23,797 nucleotides of DNA. Origin: an uncultured Microbacterium sp. GTDB lineage: Bacteria; Actinomycetota; Actinomycetes; Actinomycetales; Microbacteriaceae. The stretch covers positions 1-23,797 of the forward strand of contig CALKHM010000108.1 in the NCBI GenBank assembly GCA_937988695.1, written 5' to 3'. The position numbers were made by a program, and so were the translations under genes. Shown here piece by piece: positions 1 to 7,989 of the stretch; within the stretch, counting starts at the first letter, position 1, and each line of letters starts with the position of its first letter. Under the pieces are notes generated by a model. That model did no database searches. It was not told the origin of the DNA and was given only the letters and a program-made list of their open reading frames with translations.

Positions 1-139
1 CACCGGGCACAGCAGTCAGCTGCGGGCCGGCCTCGAACATGACGACGTGTGCGTCGGGCAGCTGTTCGAGCAGCATGCGGGCGTAGGCGGATCCGATCGG
101 TCCGCTGCCGACGACGGCGATGATGGGGGAACTGGTCAT
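1..139 (-). CDS. GMC-family FAD oxidoreductase, N-terminal fragment (runs off left edge)
   Basis: Only the first 46 codons are in the window; the rest lies beyond base 1. The translation begins MTSSPIIAVVGSGPIGSAYA, a beta strand followed by a GxGxxG dinucleotide loop. It continues through ARMLLEQLPDAHVVMFEAGP, where the Glu binds the FAD ribose. The same arrangement occurs at the N terminus of the complete GMC glycoside oxidase at 18426-19967, so this is probably a second, divergent glycoside 3-oxidase paralogue (inference). The ATG overlaps the stop of the MFS transporter by 4 bp (ATGA). A GAGGAG ribosome binding site lies about 6 nt upstream, inside the transporter's last codons, so the two genes are probably translationally coupled. 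The GMC assignment rests on the FAD-binding loop and paralogy only. Catalytic His/Asn residues are outside the window. Confidence 0.7.
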   Translation of the reverse strand, partial: MTSSPIIAVVGSGPIGSAYARMLLEQLPDAHVVMFEAGPQLTAVPG

Positions 140-1641
140 GTGGTGCTCCTCAGAGGATGCCGCGGCTCACCCGCGGCGGGGGCGTCTTCGTGGTCGTCGG
201 ACAGCCGCCCGGGCGGCAGCAGCAGCGAGGCCACGATGCCCACGGCGTACGTGGCGGCCAGCGCGATGAAGATGGGGGCGAACACGTCGCGGTACAGCTG
301 CGCGACCTGCGTCTGCACCGCGTCGGAAGCGGCATGCACGTCGGCCGGTGTCAGCGTCGCGGCATCCAGCCCCGCCGGCAGGGCCGCGGTGACGGCGAAG
401 CCGATGACTCCGCCGATGAGCGCGGTCGCCGTGGTGGCGCCCACCTGCCGCACGAGGTTGACGGTGGCGGTCGCAGTCCCGGTCTCGCCGCGCGGTGCGG
501 CGCTCTGCACGACGGCGACGATGAGGCTCATGAACGCACCGGTGCCCAGCCCGACGACGGCCATGACCGCCATCGGCACCCACAGCGGCAGTCCGACCGG
601 CAGCAGCGCCATGACGCCCAGGCCCGCAGCGCCCAGGCTGGTGCCGATGATCGGGAAGACCCGGTAGTGCCCGGTGCGGCTGGCCAGCCATCCGGTGGTG
701 AGATTGCTCACGAGCATCCCGAACACCGTGGCGATCGGGACGAACCCCGACACCGTCGCGCTGGTGCGATAGGCCATCTGGAAGTACGTGGGCAGATACG
801 CCGTGATCGAGAACAGTCCGATGCCGATGATCGCGGAGATCACGATGCCGGTGGCCATCGTCCGGTTCGCGAAGTGCCGCAGCGGGACGACCGGGTTCGC
901 CGCGTGCAGCTCGGCCACGACGAAGGCGGCCAGGCATGCCGCGGCCACGGCGAACGCGATGATCGTCGCCGCAGCCTGTCGCGGGTCGACGACCCAGGTG
1001 ACGGCGAGCACGAGCGACACCAGTGCGACGGTCAGCGTCGAGGCGCCCACCAGGTCGAATCGCGCCCGGCCGCCGCCGGCCAGATGCGGAACGGCGATCG
1101 CCGCGAGCACGAAGGCGACCACTCCGACCGGCGCGTTGACCCAGAACACCCAGGGCCAGCTCCAGTAGTCGGTGATAAGACCCCCGATGACCGGCCCGAC
1201 GAGGATGGCGACGGGAAAGGCCGCCCCGATGATGGCCATGTACTTCGGGCGCTGTCGCGGCGTCGTCGTCTCCGCGATGATCGTCTGTGACATCAGCTGC
1301 AGACCTGCCGAGCTCATGCCCTGCACGACACGCGCGCCGATGAGCCAGGCCATCGACTGCGCAAAGCCGCACGCCACCGACGAGGCGATGAACACGGCCA
1401 GGGCGCTCAGGAACACGATACGGGGGCCGGCCATGTCGCCGAGCTTGCCCAGCACCGGCAGCAGCACCGTGCTGGCAAGCGTATAGCCGACGATGATCCA
1501 GCTCATGTGCTCGAGCGCGCCCAGCTCGCCGGCGACGGTCGCCAGTGCGGTGGTGACCACGGTGTTGTCCAGGGCGCCCAGGAACGACACCGTCAGGAGG
1601 GAGATGACGAGGAAGCGGAACCTCAGTGGTGAAAGCGGCAT
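136..1641 (-). CDS. MFS transporter, DHA2 (EmrB/QacA-like) family, about 14 TM segments
   Basis: A 501-residue integral membrane protein, the usual length of 14-helix DHA2 drug:proton antiporters. The first helix ends in LDNTVVTTALATVAGEL, the family's 'LDxTVVxxALP' motif. LGKLGDMAGPR follows, matching the cytoplasmic loop motif A of the major facilitator superfamily. Hydrophobic segments recur throughout. I chose the ATG at 1641 (MPLSPLRFRFLVIS) because GGGTGATC just upstream matches the extended Shine-Dalgarno. The upstream in-frame GTG at 1704 would add 21 Arg/Pro-rich residues with no ribosome site, but cannot be excluded. The gene has its own promoter (1743-1771) and overlaps the following GMC gene by 4 bp. 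In context it could import the glycoside or aglycone or export toxic phenolic intermediates. DHA2 members are usually exporters, so the direction is unresolved. Confidence 0.88.
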   Translation of the reverse strand: MPLSPLRFRFLVISLLTVSFLGALDNTVVTTALATVAGELGALEHMSWIIVGYTLASTVLLPVLGKLGDMAGPRIVFLSALAVFIASSVACGFAQSMAWLIGARVVQGMSSAGLQLMSQTIIAETTTPRQRPKYMAIIGAAFPVAILVGPVIGGLITDYWSWPWVFWVNAPVGVVAFVLAAIAVPHLAGGGRARFDLVGASTLTVALVSLVLAVTWVVDPRQAAATIIAFAVAAACLAAFVVAELHAANPVVPLRHFANRTMATGIVISAIIGIGLFSITAYLPTYFQMAYRTSATVSGFVPIATVFGMLVSNLTTGWLASRTGHYRVFPIIGTSLGAAGLGVMALLPVGLPLWVPMAVMAVVGLGTGAFMSLIVAVVQSAAPRGETGTATATVNLVRQVGATTATALIGGVIGFAVTAALPAGLDAATLTPADVHAASDAVQTQVAQLYRDVFAPIFIALAATYAVGIVASLLLPPGRLSDDHEDAPAAGEPRHPLRSTT

Positions 1642-1737
1642 GCCGGGATCACCCGATCGATCGGGCCGTCGACGCGACGGAGTGTGCCCCGGCCGCAGCG
1701 TCACGATCGGGAACGGGCCCGAGGGGCCCCGACGTCA

Positions 1738-1752
1738 CGTCTATTCTAGACA
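1738..1752. promoter_or_regulatory. Palindrome GTCTA-N3-TAGAC over the MFS -10 box
   Basis: The sequence CGTCTATTCTAGACA contains perfect GTCTA/TAGAC arms around a 3-nt centre and coincides with the -10 hexamer. The same arms and spacing form the core of the perfect palindrome at 18287-18303 in the promoter of the C-deglycosidase operon. Two occurrences, both inside promoters, argue for an operator of a shared regulator. Confidence 0.45.
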
Positions 1753-1771
1753 CACTTACGCGCTAAATCAA
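1743..1771 (-). promoter_or_regulatory. Promoter of the MFS-GMC transcription unit
   Basis: On the minus strand, TTGATT (1771-1766) and TAGAAT (1748-1743) are separated by exactly 17 nt, a good housekeeping-sigma promoter. The expected transcript start near 1736 lies about 95 nt before the ATG at 1641 and 32 nt before the alternative GTG at 1704. Two inverted repeats cover the promoter (1754-1778 over the -35, 1738-1752 over the -10). That placement fits repression by steric hindrance. The promoter lies directly after the FAH-family stop codon, so the transporter may be transcribed independently of the ring-cleavage genes. Confidence 0.65.
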
Positions 1772-1778
1772 CATAAGT
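1754..1778. promoter_or_regulatory. Operator-like inverted repeat ACTTA-N15-TAAGT (site 1)
   Basis: A 25-bp sequence with perfect 5-bp outer arms ACTTA/TAAGT. It overlaps the -35 element of the MFS promoter. The same spacing and arms occur at 9924-9948 and nearly so at 11318-11342, both flanking the ROK regulator gene. A further related element is at 18281-18306. I infer a shared operator; the binding protein is not proven. Confidence 0.5.
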
Positions 1779-1779
1779 A

Positions 1780-2760
1780 TCACCGACGGCGCGTCCGAGG
1801 ACGTCTCCGTGCAGCCGGCAGCTCCGGAGCGGCGACTGGAGCCCCGACGGCTCCGGCGAGCTCGCCGATCCCCTCCACGACCATGCGGACGATGTCGCCC
1901 GTCTGCAGCGGCGGCGGCGTCAGCGCGCCGTTGCGACCCCACAGCTCGCCGAGGCATCCGCCGTTTCCGACCGTCCCCGATCCCAGCACATCACCGGGAA
2001 CGACCCGCGAGTTGCGTGACGCGTAGGCGACGAGCTCCGGCAGCGGCCAGCCCATGTTCGAGACCAGGTCCTCGCCGATCGGCTCATCGTTGACGTACAC
2101 CTCGGCACGGATCGCGAGGAACCCGTCGGCATCCAGATACGGCTCGAGCTCGTCGGCGGTGACGATCCACGGGCCGAGGCTCGTGCCGAAGTCCTTGCCC
2201 TTGGCCGGTCCCAGCCGCACCTTCATCTCGCGGCCCTGCAGGTCGCGCGCCGACCAGTCGTTCATGATCGTGTATCCGAAGATGACCGATGCCGCATCCT
2301 CGGGCGTGAGGTTCGACTCGCCGATGCCGCCGGCGCCGCCGACGACCACGGCGACCTCCAGCTCGAAGTCCAGACGAGCGGTCACCGGGGGCGCCACCGG
2401 CTCATCGGGCCCGAGCACGGTATGCGGGTTCGTGAAGTAGAACGTCGGCGCCTGATACCACTCGGGGGCCACGTCGCTCTTGCCCTCCACACCGGCGCTG
2501 ACACCCTCCACGTGCTCCTCGAACGCCACGAAGTCCCGGATCGAGGCCGGCACGAGCGGGGCCAGCAGCTGCACATCCGCCAGCGGCGTACCCGCATCCG
2601 CGGACACGCGCTCGTACAGTCCGCGCGCGGCGTCCCGTCCGCGTGCGAGCACCTCTGCGACGGTCAGCGCGTCGGGGAAGGACACCACCCGATCGCCGAT
2701 CACGAAGCCGTCGTGCACGATCGCGCCGGCCGTCGGAGAGCTCCACCGGGCGATCCTCAT
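1780..2760 (-). CDS. Fumarylacetoacetate hydrolase (FAH) family protein
   Basis: A 326-residue FAH-superfamily enzyme, which hydrolyses, decarboxylates or hydrates 2,4-diketo-acid type products of aromatic ring cleavage using Mg/Ca. D76 and H83 in RDFVAFEEH have the same 7-residue spacing as the metal ligand and catalytic His of mammalian FAH. E133 and E135 (FELEV) and D168 (MNDWSARD) supply the other ligands. K187/K189 in GPAKGKDFG complete the expected set. This makes a true C-C hydrolase acting on an acylpyruvate or fumarylacetoacetate-like product plausible. The ATG overlaps the preceding amidohydrolase stop by 4 bp, and GAAGGTGA lies upstream. The last 15 or so residues are Ala/Pro/Arg-rich (ends RRRPRTRRR) and exceed the usual family end. 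The exact substrate is unknown. Confidence 0.88.
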   Translation of the reverse strand: MRIARWSSPTAGAIVHDGFVIGDRVVSFPDALTVAEVLARGRDAARGLYERVSADAGTPLADVQLLAPLVPASIRDFVAFEEHVEGVSAGVEGKSDVAPEWYQAPTFYFTNPHTVLGPDEPVAPPVTARLDFELEVAVVVGGAGGIGESNLTPEDAASVIFGYTIMNDWSARDLQGREMKVRLGPAKGKDFGTSLGPWIVTADELEPYLDADGFLAIRAEVYVNDEPIGEDLVSNMGWPLPELVAYASRNSRVVPGDVLGSGTVGNGGCLGELWGRNGALTPPPLQTGDIVRMVVEGIGELAGAVGAPVAAPELPAARRRPRTRRR

Positions 2761-3764
2761 GCGTTCACCTTCGTCTCTAGCAGGGCGGCGGCGTTGCCGC
2801 CGAGGATGCCGGCGACCACCTGGTCGGCCAGTCCCGCGCCGCGCACGAACCCGACCGGGTCATCGGGACCCATGTCGAACGGGAAGTCGCTGCCGAGCAC
2901 CACCTGTGAGGGGCCCGTGACCTCGATCAGGTGCGCGAGCACCGCCCGGTCGTGCACGACGGTGTCGAACCAGATGCGGCGCAGATAGCTCGACGGCTCG
3001 TGTGCGCAGCCGTGCGCGTCGGGCCGCACCCGCCACGCGTGGTCGCTGCAGCCGATCGAGGTGGGCAGATACCCGCCGCCGTGCGCGGCGACGATCTTCA
3101 GGTCGGGGTGCCGGTCGAGCACGCCGGCGAAGATGAGGTGCGAGAGCGCCACCGCGTTCTCGACGGGCTGTCCGACCGTGTTGGCGAGGTAGTAGCGGTC
3201 CAGGCGCTCATCGAGGCTGCAGCCGAACGGATGCAGGAACACGATGGCCCCGAGCTCCTCGGCCCGGCTCCAGAACGGCTCGAGCCGCTCGTCGGAAAGC
3301 TCCACCGAACCGGCGAACGACGAGATCTCGATCCCGGTCAGGCCCCGGCCGAGCACGGCGTCGTCGACGCACTCCAGGATGCGCGAGGGATGCTGCAGGG
3401 GCACCAGGCCCAGCCCGAGCATCCGCTCCGGTGCCTGCGCGACGTGATCGGCGACGAGTCGGTTGGCCTCGGCGGCGATCCAGACCGCCAGCTGCTCGCC
3501 CGCCCACGGATAGAAGTGGCTGGGCGACGGGCTCACCCATTGCCGATCGACACCCTGCGCGTCCATGGCCGCCAGCCGCTCGCGCACGTCGGTGAGCTTC
3601 GGGATGCGTGCTCCCACCATCGGACCCGACACCGCCTGGCTCGCCGCGCCGTTGCGCCGGAGGTCGAGCGCCTCGGCGGCGGCGAAGCCGTCCGGGTCGC
3701 GGCGGCGCACCTCCTCCTGCAGCCCGGGCAGCAGCACATGCGCATGCACGTCGGTGATCGTCAT
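2757..3764 (-). CDS. Amidohydrolase_2 (ACMSD-like) family decarboxylase/hydrolase
   Basis: A 335-residue metal-dependent TIM-barrel protein of the ACMSD / gamma-resorcylate decarboxylase group. The zinc ligands are visible: H7 and H9 (DVHAHV), H178 (FLHPFG), H228 (AAHGGG) and D293 (LGSDFP). Their positions nearly coincide with those of bacterial ACMSD (His9, His11, His177, His228, Asp294). The family performs non-oxidative decarboxylation or hydrolysis of aromatic acids and meta-cleavage products, which fits a position between a flavin monooxygenase and an FAH hydrolase. The frame is open much further upstream over the monooxygenase gene. The ATG at 3764 is chosen because it overlaps that gene's stop (ATGA) and the protein then begins directly with the first beta strand. 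Whether it decarboxylates or hydrolyses cannot be told from sequence. Confidence 0.88.
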   Translation of the reverse strand: MTITDVHAHVLLPGLQEEVRRRDPDGFAAAEALDLRRNGAASQAVSGPMVGARIPKLTDVRERLAAMDAQGVDRQWVSPSPSHFYPWAGEQLAVWIAAEANRLVADHVAQAPERMLGLGLVPLQHPSRILECVDDAVLGRGLTGIEISSFAGSVELSDERLEPFWSRAEELGAIVFLHPFGCSLDERLDRYYLANTVGQPVENAVALSHLIFAGVLDRHPDLKIVAAHGGGYLPTSIGCSDHAWRVRPDAHGCAHEPSSYLRRIWFDTVVHDRAVLAHLIEVTGPSQVVLGSDFPFDMGPDDPVGFVRGAGLADQVVAGILGGNAAALLETKVNA

Positions 3765-4897
3765 GCCGGCTGCGCCATCTGCCGGGCGATGCCGAAGATC
3801 AGTCCGCCGGCGTCGGCATCGCGGTCGCCGTCGATCTGCCACTGCCCCAGCTGCACGGACGCCTCCACCACCGCCTGCGCGCGCGGCAGGCGCCGTGCAT
3901 GGAAGTCGTCCCACAGCGCCTGGTCCACGCCATCCCGCTCGCACAGCAGCTCGGTGAGCACGACGGCGTCCTCCAGGCCCTGCGCCGCGCCCTGCGCGAT
4001 CGTGGGCGGGCAGGAGTGCGCGGCGTCGCCGACGATGACGATGCGGCCGCGGTTCCACGGTGCCGCGACGATGTGCTGCGTGAACCACGTGTAGTTGACG
4101 TGCGCGCCGGCGGCCAGGTCGGCGCGGATCGACTCCCACGGCCCCTGGTACGCCTGCGACTCCTCAAGCATGATGCGCACGGCTTCGTCGTCGGCGACGG
4201 CGAACCGGTCCTGCGCCTTCTCGACGAGAAACGCGTACATGGTGTCCTGGCCGGTGGGCGTGTAGCCGGCGATGTACACCGGACCGCCGTAGTACAGCTC
4301 GCTGCGCTGCACGTCGGCGGGTCGCGAGACGAACGAGCGCCAGATGCCCATCCCCGTCGGCTGGGGCGCCGTGTCGATGCCGATCAGGGCGCGCACGGTG
4401 GAGTGCAGGCCGTCGGCGCCGACCACGAGGTCGTAGGTGCCGGCCGACCCACCGTCGACGAACACCTCGACGGCGGCGTCGGCGACCGGGCGCACGTCGG
4501 TCACCCGTGCGCCGAAGTGCACCTGGGCACCCGTCTCGGATGCGCGGGCGAGCATGATCCTCGCCAGATCGGGGCGATACATGCCCATGCCCGCCGGATA
4601 GTCCGGCCCGCCGGTCTTCACGTCGGGCAGCTCGGCGACCACGGGAGCACCCGGACCGGGTGCCCGCAGCGTGAGCCCCTCGAAGGGATAGCCGGCCGCG
4701 CGCACCTCGTCCCACACGCCGAGGGCGTCGAACACGCGCAGCGCGTTGCCCTGCAGCGTGATGCCCGAGCCCAGGGCGCTCGGCTGGGGCTCGGCATCGA
4801 AGACGTCGACGGACACGCCCGCGCTCGCGAGCCGGATGGCGGTGGCAAGGCCGGTGACGCCCGCGCCGACGACGGCGACTTTCGATACGGCGGTCAT
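3761..4897 (-). CDS. FAD-dependent monooxygenase, class A flavoprotein hydroxylase
   Basis: A 378-residue single-component NAD(P)H/FAD aromatic hydroxylase of the salicylate / 6-hydroxynicotinate / 3-hydroxybenzoate hydroxylase type (FAD_binding_3). GAGVTG at residues 11-16 is the FAD dinucleotide loop. GADG at 160-163 is the DG motif that contacts both FAD and NAD(P)H. GDAAHSCPP at 290-298 is the GD motif binding the FAD ribityl chain. Length is normal for the family. GAGAGG precedes the ATG. There is a 42-nt gap from the preceding cyclase gene, while its stop overlaps the next ATG. Its likely role is to ortho-hydroxylate, or hydroxylate with loss of carboxylate, a phenolic intermediate, giving a catechol-type diol for the extradiol dioxygenase. 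The substrate is inferred only from context. Confidence 0.9.
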   Translation of the reverse strand: MTAVSKVAVVGAGVTGLATAIRLASAGVSVDVFDAEPQPSALGSGITLQGNALRVFDALGVWDEVRAAGYPFEGLTLRAPGPGAPVVAELPDVKTGGPDYPAGMGMYRPDLARIMLARASETGAQVHFGARVTDVRPVADAAVEVFVDGGSAGTYDLVVGADGLHSTVRALIGIDTAPQPTGMGIWRSFVSRPADVQRSELYYGGPVYIAGYTPTGQDTMYAFLVEKAQDRFAVADDEAVRIMLEESQAYQGPWESIRADLAAGAHVNYTWFTQHIVAAPWNRGRIVIVGDAAHSCPPTIAQGAAQGLEDAVVLTELLCERDGVDQALWDDFHARRLPRAQAVVEASVQLGQWQIDGDRDADAGGLIFGIARQMAQPA

Positions 4898-4939
4898 GAC
4901 GGAACCTCTCTGTTCTGTTCGGTTGCGGATGTCATCGCG

Positions 4940-5932
4940 TCAGAAGACGGCGACGGGGTTGATCGGCGAGCCGACAGCACCGGTGACCGGCAGCGGCGGC
5001 GCGGACAGCAGGAACGTGTAGCGCCCGCGCTGCGCGCACACCGCGGCGAGCGCGTCGAGATTCCACATCTCGCCGATCGTCAGCCCGATGTTCGGGATCG
5101 CGACCTGATGCAACGGCTGGAAGGCGGGCACGTCGAACTCGTTGGGTCGCACCTCGAAGCCCCACGTGTCGGTGGCGATCGCGGCGATCTCGGTGCGGTG
5201 CAGCCAGCCGGCGCAGGTCAGCGACAAGCCGGGCGCCGGGCCGCCGGCGTACTCGCCCCAGCCGTCGCGCAGCGCCCGGGTGAGCTGACCGGTGCGTACC
5301 AGCACGACGTCGCCGCGCTCGATCCGCACACCGTGTGCGGCGGCGGTGGCCTCCAGCTCGGCGACCGTGATCGCGTGGCCGTCGGGCAGCTCGCCGTCGT
5401 GCGGGTGCAGCTGCCGCCCGACGTCCAGCAGCACGCCACGGGAGACCACGACGGATGCCGCGTGCTCGATGCCGGTGACCAGGTCGCCGTCGCTGGTGAC
5501 GACGTCGCCGGCCCGGCGACCGTTCCACGCCTTGCCGTGGTCGAAGATGTGGCCGAGCCCGTCCCACTGCGTGGAGGACTGCAGCGGCATGGAGATGTGG
5601 TCGTCGGCACCGCCGGCCCCATGTGGGAATCCCTGCGTGCCGCGTTCGGCATCCGTGCCCGTGTCGAGCATGAGATGCACGGGGTTCGTGCGCCGGCGCC
5701 AGCCCTTCTGCGGGCCGTTCATGTCGTAGGGCAGCGACAGCGAGACGACGAGCCCGTCCTGGACGAGGGCCGCGGCGCGCACACGGGTCGCCGGATCGAT
5801 GTGATTGAGCGTGCCGAGCCGGTCGTCCTCGCCCCAGCGCCCCCAATTGCGGTAGGCGTCGGCGCGCAGCGCGATCTCGGCCTCCGGGTTCTGGCGGTCG
5901 AGGTCCGCGGGATTCTCCGACGGGATCGTCAT
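4940..5932 (-). CDS. Cyclase-family (kynurenine formamidase-like) hydrolase
   Basis: A 330-residue protein of the cyclase superfamily (PF04199: kynurenine formamidase, isatin hydrolase, related lactone/amide hydrolases). The canonical signature is HxGTHxDxPxH. Here the equivalent segment is STQWDGLGHIF (residues 120-130). D124 and H128 keep the D-x3-H metal spacing, but the His two residues before the Asp is Gln122. That T-Q-W-D variant characterises a divergent branch whose substrates I do not know. NIGLTIGEMWNLD near residues 275-290 is another typical block. The ATG overlaps the preceding FAH stop by 4 bp and has a GAGGAG site. In context it may hydrolyse a lactone, ester or cyclic intermediate after ring oxidation. 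Confidence 0.82.
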   Translation of the reverse strand: MTIPSENPADLDRQNPEAEIALRADAYRNWGRWGEDDRLGTLNHIDPATRVRAAALVQDGLVVSLSLPYDMNGPQKGWRRRTNPVHLMLDTGTDAERGTQGFPHGAGGADDHISMPLQSSTQWDGLGHIFDHGKAWNGRRAGDVVTSDGDLVTGIEHAASVVVSRGVLLDVGRQLHPHDGELPDGHAITVAELEATAAAHGVRIERGDVVLVRTGQLTRALRDGWGEYAGGPAPGLSLTCAGWLHRTEIAAIATDTWGFEVRPNEFDVPAFQPLHQVAIPNIGLTIGEMWNLDALAAVCAQRGRYTFLLSAPPLPVTGAVGSPINPVAVF

Positions 5933-6930
5933 CGCCGCTCCTCGCCGTTGGTCTGGACGTGCCCCGATCCGACCGCGGACTCGGCCACGCAGCGCACGGT
6001 CTGGGTGCCCAGGCCCTGGATGCTGCCGGTCATCACGTCGCCGCCCCGCAGGAACCGCCGCCAGTGCTGGCCGTTGCCGGCAGGACTGCCGGTCAGCAGC
6101 AGATCGCCGGGCAGCAGCGGCATGGTCTGCGACGCCCCGGAGACGAGCGCCGGGAGATCGAACAGCAGATCGGCCGTGGAGGCGTCCTGCTTCACCTCGC
6201 CGTTCAGCTCCAGCCGCACGTCGACGTCCGACCCGGTGACGAACGGCGCCGGCACGAGGAACGGCCCGGTAGGCAGGAATCCCGGTGCGTTCTTGGCACG
6301 ATACCAGTCCGTGCCGATCTCCTTCATGTCGGTGCGAAACACCAGGTCGCGCGTGGTGATGTCGTTGCAGATCGTGTATCCGGCGACGTGATCCATCGCG
6401 GCCTCGCGCGAGACGTGGAATGCCTCCCGCCCGATCACGACGGCAAGCTCCAGCTCCCAGTCGTGTACATCGCTGTACGCGGGCAGCACGAGCGGCACGT
6501 CATCGCCGACGACGCAGGCGGGCAGGCCGATGAAGAAGTACGGCTCGCCGTGGGCGGCACGGTCATCCATCATCTGCGCAGCGAACGCCCGTGCCTGGTC
6601 GGGAGTGCGATCGGTGTTCTGGGTGAGCCCGGCAGCGACCAGCTCGATGACATGCTGCCGGTAGTTGGCACCGGTCTGCAGCACCTGACGGGGAGCAACG
6701 GGAGCCGTCAGCGTCGCCTCGGCCACCGGCATCCACGGGCCGCCGGCGTCGGCCAGGGCTGCCAGCCGTGACCAGTCCGGGTCGGCGAGGAACGTGTTCA
6801 GGTCGGCGGCGCCGAGCTCGGCCGCGCTCAGGTCGCGAATGCGGTCTGCGGCCACCAGCGCCACACGCACGACGTCCCTGTCGCGCCGGCGGGCCAGCGC
6901 GAACGGGGCGTCGAATCGGTCGGTGTGCAC
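5929..6930 (-). CDS. FAH-family hydrolase/hydratase, directly downstream of the ring-cleavage dioxygenase
   Basis: A 333-residue FAH-superfamily protein, clearly divergent from the copy at 1780-2760. Metal ligands are E159 and E161 (DWELELAVVIG) and D190 (AGYTICNDITTRDL). GANYRQHV (87-94) supplies the region of the catalytic His, and GTDWYRAKNAPGFLP (206-220) the conserved Lys loop. The family includes 2-hydroxypentadienoate / 2-oxohepta-3-ene-1,7-dioate hydratases and acylpyruvases. Because it follows the extradiol dioxygenase with a 2-nt gap, it most likely acts on the meta-cleavage product or the step after it (inference). The start is a GTG at 6930; no internal Met is positioned better, and an AGGG lies further upstream than usual. 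Its stop overlaps the cyclase ATG. Confidence 0.86.
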   Translation of the reverse strand: MHTDRFDAPFALARRRDRDVVRVALVAADRIRDLSAAELGAADLNTFLADPDWSRLAALADAGGPWMPVAEATLTAPVAPRQVLQTGANYRQHVIELVAAGLTQNTDRTPDQARAFAAQMMDDRAAHGEPYFFIGLPACVVGDDVPLVLPAYSDVHDWELELAVVIGREAFHVSREAAMDHVAGYTICNDITTRDLVFRTDMKEIGTDWYRAKNAPGFLPTGPFLVPAPFVTGSDVDVRLELNGEVKQDASTADLLFDLPALVSGASQTMPLLPGDLLLTGSPAGNGQHWRRFLRGGDVMTGSIQGLGTQTVRCVAESAVGSGHVQTNGEERR

Positions 6931-6932
6931 GA

Positions 6933-7949
6933 TCAGCCGCGTCCCTGCTTCGCGTAGGGGTTCAGCAGGGCGTCCTTGATGTCGTCGGGAACGCCCTCCT
7001 CGGTGGCGCTGGGGCCGTCGGCGGGCGGGAACGACTCGGTCATCGACATCGGCATGGCGCCGTTGCGGTAGAAGTTGTTCGAGCCCAGCGACGGCTTCCA
7101 GGTGTTGGGCTCCCAGTCCGGCACGTAGTTGCGGTAGCCGCCGGTGTTCAGCTCGATGCGCAGCGTGGACGGCTCGCGGTAATAGAGGAAGTTCTGCTCG
7201 CCGATGCCGTGGATCGACGGGCCGTACTCGATCGGCACGCCGTTCTCCATGAGCGTGTCGGCCGCGATGAGCAGCTCCTCGCGGGTGTCGACCCAGAACG
7301 CGTAGTGGTTGATGCGGCCGCGCGCGCTGGAGCCGTCGAGCACGACGCCGAGGTCATGCGACTTCTCGTTCGTGGTGAGCACGGAGAACACCGAGATCGG
7401 TGCCTCGTCGAGGATCGTGCGCGCCATGATCCGGAAGCCCAGCACGTCGTTGTACCAGCTCGCGAACGCGTCGACGTCGCTGCAGGCGATCGTCACGTGG
7501 TCGAGCTGGCGCGGGGCGCCGGCGATCTTGCTGCGCTTGGTCGGCCGATCGGGATAGATCGAGGCCTCGGCCTGCGTGGCACGGTGCCGGGTGACATCCC
7601 AGTGCAGGGTCATGCTGTGTCCCCAGGGGCCGGTGAACCGGTAGGCGCGACCGATCTTGTGGGCATCGATCCATTCGCCCTGCACGCCCGCAGCCTCGAT
7701 GCGCCGCACCGCCTCCTCCAGCGCCTCGGCGCTCGAGGTGCGCCAGGCCATGGTCGACAGCGCGGGTTGCTGGCCGGGCAGCACCACCACCGAGTATGCG
7801 TAGTAGTCGCCCCAGCAGCGCAGGTAGACGGCACCGTCCACGCGGTCCACGACGCTCAAGCCGACCTGCTCTTCGTAGAAGCGGACGGACGCCTCGACAT
7901 CGGGACTGGTCACCGCGACGTACGAGAGGTGGGAGAGAAGCTTGATCAT
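6933..7949 (-). CDS. Extradiol ring-cleavage dioxygenase, VOC superfamily (catechol 2,3-dioxygenase type)
   Basis: A 338-residue two-domain type I extradiol dioxygenase. The N-terminal vestigial VOC domain spans about residues 5-125 and the catalytic VOC domain about 145-275. The 2-His-1-carboxylate iron site is intact: H151 (LDHVTIAC), H215 (INHYAFWV) and E266 (LRIELNTGGY). The second-shell residues H198 (KSHDLG), H247 and Y257 seen in active family members are present as well. A tail of about 65 residues follows the core. It should insert O2 next to the diol of a catechol-like aglycone fragment. The ATG at 7949 begins MIKLLSHLSYVAVTS, exactly at the first VOC strand, with AAGGAA upstream; an earlier in-frame start would only add a non-conserved stretch. 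Confidence 0.92.
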   Translation of the reverse strand: MIKLLSHLSYVAVTSPDVEASVRFYEEQVGLSVVDRVDGAVYLRCWGDYYAYSVVVLPGQQPALSTMAWRTSSAEALEEAVRRIEAAGVQGEWIDAHKIGRAYRFTGPWGHSMTLHWDVTRHRATQAEASIYPDRPTKRSKIAGAPRQLDHVTIACSDVDAFASWYNDVLGFRIMARTILDEAPISVFSVLTTNEKSHDLGVVLDGSSARGRINHYAFWVDTREELLIAADTLMENGVPIEYGPSIHGIGEQNFLYYREPSTLRIELNTGGYRNYVPDWEPNTWKPSLGSNNFYRNGAMPMSMTESFPPADGPSATEEGVPDDIKDALLNPYAKQGRG

Positions 7950-7989
7950 CTTCGAACGTTCCTTTCCGAAGGGGCGGTGTGGTGGTGCC

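Noticed and set aside
1642..1704. GTG at 1704 as the start of the MFS transporter
   Set aside because: The added residues are Arg/Pro-rich and there is no ribosome binding site. The ATG at 1641 has a GGTGATC match and starts just before the first membrane helix. It is kept only as an alternative.
3899..6391. An 830-codon open frame on the plus strand
   Set aside because: It lies antisense to four genes with clear family motifs. Its translation is Arg/Gly/His-rich without recognisable domains, as expected of opposite-strand frames in very GC-rich DNA.
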